Below, piece by piece: positions 5,971-10,928 of a stretch of DNA of 10,928 bases (position 1 is the first letter of the stretch; the number at the start of each line of letters is the position of its first letter). Location of the stretch: the NCBI GenBank assembly GCA_903851225.1, contig CAINNT010000138.1, positions 1 to 10,928 on the forward strand, given 5' to 3'. This DNA is from an uncultured Chloroflexota bacterium (lineage in GTDB: Bacteria > Chloroflexota > Limnocylindria > Limnocylindrales > Limnocylindraceae). The notes under the pieces are model-generated. The model saw nothing but the letters and a program-made list of their open reading frames with translations, did no database searches and was not told the DNA's origin. The position numbers were made by a program, and so were the translations under genes.

Positions 5971-6129
5971 ATGAGCGATCACGCGGCTCCCGGGCACGGT
6001 TCACACGGCGAGGCCGACGACGCCCCGATGGGCGCCATCAACCTTGCTGCATGGGGAGCCGGTGCTCTCGGCATTGCGATTGGCCTCCTGACGGCGGCCA
6101 TCATCGCAATCGCTGCGGGCGCCCTCTAG
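5971..6129 (+). CDS. 52-residue membrane micro-protein
   Basis: ATG 5971 to TAG 6127-6129 encodes 52 residues. The N-terminus (1-20) is polar with three His (4, 9, 12) and four acidic residues; residues 25-52 are Ala/Ile/Leu/Gly-rich and form one membrane helix reaching the C-terminus. It fills nearly all the space between the divergent GNAT gene and the convergent DUF4349 gene and has a -10-like hexamer upstream, which is why I think it is real. No ribosome binding site is seen. No family recognised; a membrane micro-protein that binds a partner is only a guess. Confidence 0.5.
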   Translation: MSDHAAPGHGSHGEADDAPMGAINLAAWGAGALGIAIGLLTAAIIAIAAGAL

Positions 6130-6154
6130 CTCGGACCCACGGCGTACCCCGCTC

Positions 6155-7084
6155 TTAGCGGCGTCGTACCGTTCGCTTCGAGGCCACTCCAACGCCCATT
6201 AGTCGACGCAGCAGTGCGACAAGTGGTGCGAATGCTCGACCGAGCAGGCCACCGGCAAGTGCGCCGATCAGGGCGATCGGCAGGACCACGATGACGAGGT
6301 TGATCCCGGCAACAATCACCGTCCGCCCAACCGCGATGAGATTTGCGATTGCGAGCGCGATCTCTTTGCCGAGGTCAAATCCGTTGGTTGCATTGCCGAT
6401 CGAAGAGCCGATTGGACTGATCGTCACGGAGATCGTGGTCATCTCTACCTGATCGGCAATCGCTGCTCGCTGCGCTTCGTAGGACTCGATGTCACTGCGC
6501 ACGGCGGTGAGTTGCGTCTGTACCGAGAGAACATCGGAGACCGTCGTTGCCTGTGTCATGAGTTCAAGAAGGGCCGCCTCAGAGGCACGAAGGTTGCGCA
6601 GGCGTGCCTCCAGGTCAACGAGTTGCATCGTCACCTCATACGAGCTGATCTGCTCGGAGAGCACCGTGCCCTCTTCGCGCAACGCCAGGACCGCCGCATC
6701 AAACGACGCCGCAGGAACACGGAAGGTCACGGTGAGGTACGGGGTCGAGGCGTCGGTGTAGCGATAGCTTCCAGAGACGTAGCCGCCCTGGCTCTTCATC
6801 AGGTTCGTGAGTTTGGTCAGGCTCGCATCGACGTCGTCAACCTCGAGGCTGAAGGTGCCGGTGCGCACGAGATCGATGCGGTCACCCTCAACTGCGCCAT
6901 TGTCGGGAACTGCGGTTGGAACACTGCCCATATCCCCTTTCTCTTGGGGAGCGGCACCTGTGCTCGCGCCAAAGAGCAGCGGGCTGATGCCGCCGCTGGC
7001 CGAGAGGGCCAGCACGAGCGCCGCCACCAGGCCGAACTTCGCGGGCGTACTGAACGTCGGAAGGGTCAGTGGTCCGATCTTCAT
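6155..7084 (-). CDS. DUF4349 domain-containing membrane protein
   Basis: The 309-residue product matches the DUF4349 family, a cell-envelope protein family of unknown function. Seen in order: an N-terminal hydrophobic segment (about 17-39, signal anchor without a lipobox Cys); a Ser/Ala/Pro linker; the DUF4349 core with 'RTGTFSLEVDDVDASLTKL' (74-92), 'GGYVSGSYRY' (100-109) and 'LTVTFRVPAASFDAAV' (117-132); a coiled-coil-like heptad region (about 150-212, 'DLEARLRNL', 'LTAVRSDIESYEAQ'); a strand 'MTTISVTISP' (215-224); and a long C-terminal membrane segment (about 245-290) ending in basic residues. Start ATG 7084 is chosen over GTG 7093 because GAGGT lies seven bases upstream of the ATG. It follows fhs on the same strand after 90 bp and may be read separately. 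Confidence 0.85.
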   Translation of the reverse strand: MKIGPLTLPTFSTPAKFGLVAALVLALSASGGISPLLFGASTGAAPQEKGDMGSVPTAVPDNGAVEGDRIDLVRTGTFSLEVDDVDASLTKLTNLMKSQGGYVSGSYRYTDASTPYLTVTFRVPAASFDAAVLALREEGTVLSEQISSYEVTMQLVDLEARLRNLRASEAALLELMTQATTVSDVLSVQTQLTAVRSDIESYEAQRAAIADQVEMTTISVTISPIGSSIGNATNGFDLGKEIALAIANLIAVGRTVIVAGINLVIVVLPIALIGALAGGLLGRAFAPLVALLRRLMGVGVASKRTVRRR

Positions 7085-7147
7085 GGTGTGCACCTCAGCT
7101 TTGGCGGTCGCAGTGGAGCGCCGTACGACCCTAACGCTGAAAGTGCA

Positions 7148-7161
7148 CCAGGAGTTCCTGG
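7148..7161. repeat. Palindrome CCAGGA-GT-TCCTGG between fhs and the DUF4349 gene
   Basis: A perfect six-base inverted repeat with a two-base centre. It lies 13 bases after the fhs stop in the transcription direction. The self-complementary GTGCAC occurs at 7143-7148, touching it, and again at 7088-7093, next to the DUF4349 start. It could be a regulator site or a short stem; no T-run follows. Confidence 0.4.
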
Positions 7162-7174
7162 GCGCCGAAGAGTC

Positions 7175-8887
7175 CTAAAAGAGCCCGACGATCTCCCCGC
7201 CGTGCTCAAGGTCGAGATCGATGCGCTCGCCGCCGGGGGATTTGTTCAGGCCTGGCATGAGGCGCATGTCGCCGCACACGGCGGTAACGAAGCCGGCGCC
7301 GGCGGCCAGGGTGACCGACCTCACGGGGACCCGGAAGCCAGTTGGGCGCCCGAGCTTGCTTGCATCGTGCGAGAGGGAGTATTGCGTCTTGGCCATGCAG
7401 ACCGGCAGGTGGCCATATCCGAGCTCTTCCAAGCGCGCCAGCCGCTTCGCCGCTGCGGGTGCAACGTCCACGCCATCTGCGCCGTAGATTCGTTTGGCTA
7501 CCGTCTCGATCTTCTGCGCCAGCGGCAGGTCGTCGGCGTAGATCGGCGCAAATTTCGCCTCGCCCGAGGTTGCTGCAGCCCAGACCGCCTCCGCGAGCGC
7601 AGCCGCACCAGCGCCGCCATCGGTGAAGTGCGTGGTGACCACGGCGGCTCGTGCCCCCGCTGCAATCGCAGCTGCTTGAATTGCTTCGTGTTCTGCGGCG
7701 GTGTCTGTTGGAAAGGCGTTCACCGCGACCACGACCGGAATGCCGAAGGCACGCACGTTTTCGATCTGCTTCACCAAGTTCTGCGCGCCAGCGGTCACCG
7801 CCGCGACGTTTTCCGTGCTCAGTGCCGAATCGAGTGGCTTGCCGGCAACAATCTTGCCAACGCCACCGTGCATCTTCAGCGCGCGAACCGTCGCCACAAT
7901 CACCGCCGCGTCCGGAGCGAGCCCAGATGCGCGGCACTTGATATTGAAGAACTTCTCCGCACCCATATCGGCGCCGAAACCTGCCTCGGTCACCACGATC
8001 TCGTTTGTGGCAAGCGCGGCGCGATCGGCGATGATCGAGTTGTTCCCGTGCGCGATATTTGCAAACGGACCGGCGTGTACAAACGCAGGACCGCCCTCGA
8101 GCGTCTGCAGCAGGTTCGGCTTGATTGCGTCGCGCAACAGCGCGGCCATGGAGCCAGCGACCTTCAAGTCTTCGGTGGTGACGGGCTTTCCGTCAGCAGT
8201 TTCAGCGACCACAATGCGGCCAAGGCGCGCACGCAGATCGGCAAGATCCGAGGCGAGCGCGAGCACGGCCATGACTTCACTCGCAACCGTGATGACCGTC
8301 TCGGATTCGCGGACCACACCATTCTCGCGACCGCCTAGGCCGATGATCGTCTTGCGAATGGCGCGATCGCTGATGTCGACGACGCGTGGCCAGGTGATGC
8401 TGCGCACGTCGATGTTGAGGGCATTGCCGTGATGGAGATGATTGTCGAGGAATGCGGCGGCGAGGTTGTGTGCCGCGCCGATCGCGTGCACATCGCCGGT
8501 GAGGTGCAAGTTGAACTCTTCCATGGGAATCACTTGGCTGTAGCCACCGCCCGCGGCGCCACCCTTGATGCCGAAAACAGGACCAAGGCTCGGCTGTCGG
8601 ATCGCCACAGCGGCACGGTGACCAATCTTGTTGAGTCCTTGGGCAAGGCCAACGGTGGTGGTGGTCTTCCCTTCGCCGAGCGGTGTTGGACTGATGGCGG
8701 TGACCACCACGTACTTGCCGCGTGCGCCGCTCTTCTCTAGGCGTTCAATTCCCTCTATCGAGAGCTTCGCCTTGGTGCGGCCGTACGGCTCGATCTCGTC
8801 ATCGTGAAATCCGAGCGCCGCCGCGACCTCGCCAATTGGCGTTGGCGTGACGCCACGTGCAATCTCTAGATCAGAAGGGAACCCCAT
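7175..8887 (-). CDS. fhs: Formate--tetrahydrofolate ligase (formyl-THF synthetase)
   Basis: Cytosolic enzyme joining formate to tetrahydrofolate with ATP to give 10-formyl-THF; it can run in reverse to yield ATP and formate. The 570-residue length is slightly above the usual ~557. Seen: 'SDLEIARG' at the N-terminus, the P-loop 'TPLGEGKTT' (68-76), FTHFS signature 1 'GIKGGAAGGGY' (106-116) with 'NLHLTGDVHAI' (126-136), 'GPAFVHAGPFANIAHGNNS' (266-284), signature 2 'VATVRALKMHGG' (331-342), and 'CGDMRLMPGL' near the C-terminus. All key motifs are intact. It is the last gene of the fchA-folD-fhs cluster, nine bases after folD. A TAGACT hexamer formed partly by the folD stop codon sits six bases before its ATG, so it may also be transcribed on its own. 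It has no Shine-Dalgarno. Confidence 0.97.
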   Translation of the reverse strand: MGFPSDLEIARGVTPTPIGEVAAALGFHDDEIEPYGRTKAKLSIEGIERLEKSGARGKYVVVTAISPTPLGEGKTTTTVGLAQGLNKIGHRAAVAIRQPSLGPVFGIKGGAAGGGYSQVIPMEEFNLHLTGDVHAIGAAHNLAAAFLDNHLHHGNALNIDVRSITWPRVVDISDRAIRKTIIGLGGRENGVVRESETVITVASEVMAVLALASDLADLRARLGRIVVAETADGKPVTTEDLKVAGSMAALLRDAIKPNLLQTLEGGPAFVHAGPFANIAHGNNSIIADRAALATNEIVVTEAGFGADMGAEKFFNIKCRASGLAPDAAVIVATVRALKMHGGVGKIVAGKPLDSALSTENVAAVTAGAQNLVKQIENVRAFGIPVVVAVNAFPTDTAAEHEAIQAAAIAAGARAAVVTTHFTDGGAGAAALAEAVWAAATSGEAKFAPIYADDLPLAQKIETVAKRIYGADGVDVAPAAAKRLARLEELGYGHLPVCMAKTQYSLSHDASKLGRPTGFRVPVRSVTLAAGAGFVTAVCGDMRLMPGLNKSPGGERIDLDLEHGGEIVGLF

Positions 8888-8893
8888 GCGGTG

Positions 8894-8899
8894 AGTCTA
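8894..8899 (-). promoter_or_regulatory. Putative internal -10 hexamer (TAGACT) for fhs
   Basis: On the minus strand the folD stop TAG forms the first half of TAGACT, which is followed by six bases and the fhs ATG at 8887. This matches the TANNNT-N6-ATG arrangement at fchA and argS and would give a leaderless fhs message inside the operon. Confidence 0.4.
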
Positions 8900-9772
8900 C
8901 GCTCGCCGCCGTACGAGACGCTCGGCTGCCTTCGCGGCGTGCAACGCCAAGACGGCGCTCGTCATTGGGCCGACGCCGCCAGGGACCGGGCTAAGGCCAC
9001 CCGTCTCGCCGAGCCGCGGCTCGACACTTTCCGCGTCGACGTCGCCCACGATCGTGTCGCCACTAGGGTGGATGCCCACGTCGATGACGATTGTGCCTTG
9101 CGACACATGTTCACCGCGCACCAGCCCCCGCACCCCCGCGGCAACCACGAGGATGGCGGCGGCGCGGGTAACCACCCCTAGGTCGGGGGTCTTAGAGTGG
9201 GCAATCTCAACGTGTGCCCCCGCGGCCTCCAACAGTTGGGCGACAGGTCGGCCAACGATGGCGCTGCGCCCAACCACCACAGCGGGTCGCCCCTTGAGCG
9301 GGATCTCGTATGCGCGCAGAAGCTCCATCACCGCTGCCGCAGTGGCGGGGAGGAGCGACGGATCGTGGGTGCCATCTGCCAGTCTCTCAGCGTTCACCAG
9401 TGTGATGCCGTCGATATCCTTGTCGGGCGCGATTGCCGCAGCAACGATCTCGCGTGAGACTCCGCTCGGCAGCGGTGACTGCAGAATGATCCCCGCCACG
9501 TTCTGATCTGCCGAGAGCGACGTGAGCGAGGCAAAGATCTCCGCCTCGGTTGCCGTCGAACCAAGCTCAACACGGCGACCAACGAGACCGGTCGCGCTGA
9601 CCTGCTTCAGGAGTCGATCAACGTACAGGAGCGAATCAGGTTCACTCGTTGCAATGACCACAGCAATCTCCGGCGCCAACCCGCCTGCGTAGTCAATTGC
9701 AAGCGCTGCAATCTCTGCGGCGCGCGCCGTAATCTGTTTTGCAAATGGCTGCGCTGAAAGTCGTCGCGCCAT
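8897..9772 (-). CDS. folD: Methylenetetrahydrofolate dehydrogenase (FolD family), cyclohydrolase Lys replaced
   Basis: The 291-residue product is a full-length FolD: 'PEIAVVIA' (34-41), Tyr50 of the active site, 'GIILQSPLPSG' (94-104, Gln98), 'PDKDIDG' (116-122, Asp121), NADP-binding 'VVGRSAIVGRPV' after about residue 165, 'GTIVIDVGI', and the C-terminal 'SPVPGGVGPMT'. FolD normally oxidises methylene-THF to methenyl-THF with NADP and hydrolyses this to 10-formyl-THF. Residue numbering coincides with E. coli FolD, and at position 54, where the catalytic Lys should be, this protein has Leu (codon CTC, bases 9613-9611). Lys56 is the nearest lysine, two positions later. Tyr50, Gln98, Asp121 and Gly122 are kept. 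It starts six bases after the fchA stop with no ribosome binding site, so coupling is likely. Inference: dehydrogenase kept, cyclohydrolase lost or weakened. Confidence 0.95.
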   Translation of the reverse strand: MARRLSAQPFAKQITARAAEIAALAIDYAGGLAPEIAVVIATSEPDSLLYVDRLLKQVSATGLVGRRVELGSTATEAEIFASLTSLSADQNVAGIILQSPLPSGVSREIVAAAIAPDKDIDGITLVNAERLADGTHDPSLLPATAAAVMELLRAYEIPLKGRPAVVVGRSAIVGRPVAQLLEAAGAHVEIAHSKTPDLGVVTRAAAILVVAAGVRGLVRGEHVSQGTIVIDVGIHPSGDTIVGDVDAESVEPRLGETGGLSPVPGGVGPMTSAVLALHAAKAAERLVRRRA

Positions 9773-9778
9773 AGCGTG

Positions 9779-10381
9779 CTACGACTGAGTGCTTCGTTCA
9801 AGCGTTGCAACGGCTGTGGCTGTCTGATTCGCGAGCGTCGCACGAGTCTCAGGTTCGTCTATGAACGGCAGGTTTGCCTCTACGTTCTCTGCTGCGCTCA
9901 AACCGGCAGCTCGTGCAAAACGCAACGCAACATCAAGGTCACTTGCCGCGCTGAGGAGACTGCGATTGGTGAGTAGTCGCGCAGCACCGGCAACAGCGGT
10001 GATTGCGCGCAGCGTCTGCAGCGGCACTGCCGCCGCGCGTTCTGCAGCGACAGACATGGCGCGACCACGCACCTCGCGTTCATGCGCCTCGCCTTTTGGG
10101 AGTCGCATCGCGTGAATAAACGCATCGTACGCCTGCGCATCGTCGTCTGCGAGGGTAAGGAGCTCACGCCGAATGGTCGCCATCTGTTCAGCAGTGCTTT
10201 GCTGCAGGGCGGCGTCAGCGCCGTCAGGACTCTTCTTGAGCGAGAGCCCGGCGACCATCTCCACGAGTGCGGCCGCGGTTGCACCGCTGATGGCTGCGGC
10301 TGCGCCGCCACCAGGCGCAGGAGTTGGCGCAGCGAGTGATGCCAAAAACTCATTAATGGTGTGCTGTGCGAATGACGTCAT
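9779..10381 (-). CDS. fchA: FchA/cyclodeaminase-family protein (methenyl-THF cyclohydrolase or formimino-THF cyclodeaminase)
   Basis: The 200-residue, mostly helical protein belongs to the FTCD_C family. Known members either deaminate 5-formimino-THF to methenyl-THF (the C-terminal half of mammalian FTCD) or hydrolyse methenyl-THF to formyl-THF (Fch of methylotrophs, FchA of clostridia). Seen: 'TPAPGGGAAAAISGATAAALVEMV' region (20-43) with the invariant PAPGGG, 'LADDDAQAYDAF' (77-88) covering the conserved acidic residue(s), and 'RLPKGE' (93-98). All conserved positions I can recall are present. It is the first gene of fchA-folD-fhs with six bases to folD, which favours a cyclohydrolase role; ftcD elsewhere in the window allows the cyclodeaminase role too. 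Start ATG 10381 has TAGGAT six bases upstream. Confidence 0.9.
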   Translation of the reverse strand: MTSFAQHTINEFLASLAAPTPAPGGGAAAAISGATAAALVEMVAGLSLKKSPDGADAALQQSTAEQMATIRRELLTLADDDAQAYDAFIHAMRLPKGEAHEREVRGRAMSVAAERAAAVPLQTLRAITAVAGAARLLTNRSLLSAASDLDVALRFARAAGLSAAENVEANLPFIDEPETRATLANQTATAVATLERSTQS

Positions 10382-10387
10382 CTGCGC

Positions 10388-10393
10388 ATCCTA
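10388..10393 (-). promoter_or_regulatory. Putative -10 hexamer (TAGGAT), leaderless fchA-folD-fhs operon start
   Basis: On the minus strand TAGGAT is followed by six bases and ATG 10381. No Shine-Dalgarno and no clear -35 box. It lies in the 49-bp gap after the psiE-family gene, supporting separate transcription of the one-carbon operon. Confidence 0.5.
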
Positions 10394-10430
10394 TCGCGAG
10401 CGCCGCGCGCGAGTGCGCGTCAGATTTGAG

Positions 10431-10910
10431 TTAGTCAGCCTGGAGATCGCGCGGGCCGTCGCCATGTCGACGAGCGAGTGAGAGTGCGACTGCGAGCGAG
10501 ACGACGAGCCCAGCGAGCACGCCAAGCTCCCAGAGGATGGGCTCAAGGTTGCCGCCTTCGCTCAAGATGCGTTCGGCTTGTGCGGTCACGACCAACACGC
10601 GGCGAACGACTGCAACGAGGCCGATGATGAGGAAGGGCTCAAGGATGAGCTGCGTTCGGGCGAGTGAGAGCCGCAACGTATAGAGCAGCTCAGCAATGAT
10701 GAAGACGAGCAACACGCGATCGAGAATCAAGAGCGCGGAATCAATGCCCCCTTCGTGAATCCCCTCGGCAACGAGTCCAACGGTATCGGCGCCAATAAGG
10801 GCGATCGCAATGACCAAGACGCCGGCAAGGGCGATGTCGAGGGTGATCTCAAGGCCGTGCAGTACGCCACGGGCGCGACTAACGACGCCAGCCAGAACTG
10901 GGCCAAGCAC
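10431..10910 (-). CDS. PsiE-family (phosphate-starvation-inducible E) membrane protein
   Basis: A 159-residue integral membrane protein with four predicted helices (about 25-44, 58-78, 89-109, 124-146). The diagnostic stretch is 'LDRVLLVFIIAELLYTLRL' (63-81) followed by 'LILEPFLIIGLVAVVRRVLVV' split across 88-108, which matches the PsiE family core of a conserved Glu in the second helix, 'EPFL' and an Arg pair. The family's function is not known; the E. coli member is induced by phosphate shortage. The start used is a GTG at 10910 with AGGTG five bases upstream. The frame stays open to the window edge (10928), so the true start could lie outside. It ends at TAA 10431-10433, 49 bp before fchA on the same strand; a role tied to folate metabolism is not indicated. 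Confidence 0.75.
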   Translation of the reverse strand: MLGPVLAGVVSRARGVLHGLEITLDIALAGVLVIAIALIGADTVGLVAEGIHEGGIDSALLILDRVLLVFIIAELLYTLRLSLARTQLILEPFLIIGLVAVVRRVLVVTAQAERILSEGGNLEPILWELGVLAGLVVSLAVALSLARRHGDGPRDLQAD

Positions 10911-10928
10911 GTGGTCACCTGGTGACGA

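Noticed and set aside
7093..7143. GTGCAC repeats as insertion-sequence ends or an attachment site
   Set aside because: They are only six bases, self-complementary, with no transposase or integrase gene nearby and no target duplication.
6512..8338. Long open plus-strand frame (608 codons) antisense to the DUF4349 and fhs genes
   Set aside because: It runs opposite two strongly recognised genes, crosses their intergenic gap, and its translation is rich in Arg, His, Cys and Gly without any fold-like pattern. This is the usual shadow of high-GC coding DNA.
10382..10430. GC-rich stretch after the psiE-family gene as an intrinsic terminator
   Set aside because: Alternating CG/GC sequence gives only irregular pairing and is not followed by a T-run in the direction of transcription.

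Overview
The window is a densely packed, high-GC (roughly 60% by eye) bacterial chromosome segment of housekeeping character, with no mobile element, CRISPR array, tRNA or rRNA visible. Protein style (a Chloroflexota/actinobacteria-like ArgRS, DUF4349, PsiE, stand-alone FtcD and FchA) and promoters that look leaderless suggest a Chloroflexota or Actinomycetota-related lineage, perhaps a streamlined one. I cannot fix the phylum from sequence alone.

Left part (1-2817): the 3' end of a metallo-beta-lactamase-fold hydrolase gene (+), converging on a small membrane-anchored protein gene (-). That gene is divergent, across only 38 bp, from argS (arginyl-tRNA synthetase, +). A 232-bp gene-free stretch with a strong hairpin follows. 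Middle part (3050-4253): a metallo-beta-lactamase-like protein that seems to have lost most metal-binding histidines, then a two-gene unit of a four-cysteine mini-protein and a Gly/Asp-rich protein with a C-terminal membrane segment. Next on the minus strand (5950-4242) a GNAT acetyltransferase gene is translationally coupled (TAATG) to ftcD, glutamate formimidoyltransferase. The GNAT gene is divergent across 20 bp from a 52-residue membrane micro-protein gene. A DUF4349 membrane protein gene (-) follows.

Right part (10381-7175, minus strand): a compact one-carbon operon fchA-folD-fhs, preceded by a psiE-family membrane protein gene. Together with ftcD these make a nearly complete tetrahydrofolate one-carbon module: formimino group from histidine breakdown to THF (FtcD), formimino- or methenyl-THF chemistry (FchA), methylene-/methenyl-THF oxidoreduction (FolD), and formate plus ATP exchange with formyl-THF (Fhs).

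The most interesting observation is that FolD keeps Tyr50, Gln98 and Asp121 but has Leu at position 54, where the cyclohydrolase-essential Lys is expected. The immediately preceding gene encodes an FchA-type protein, a family that includes stand-alone methenyl-THF cyclohydrolases. This suggests the two halves of the classical bifunctional FolD reaction have been divided between two adjacent genes. A second signal is that six gene starts carry an A..T -10-like hexamer at exactly -12 to -7 from the ATG, the signature expected of leaderless mRNAs, while an internal operon gene has a Shine-Dalgarno sequence.
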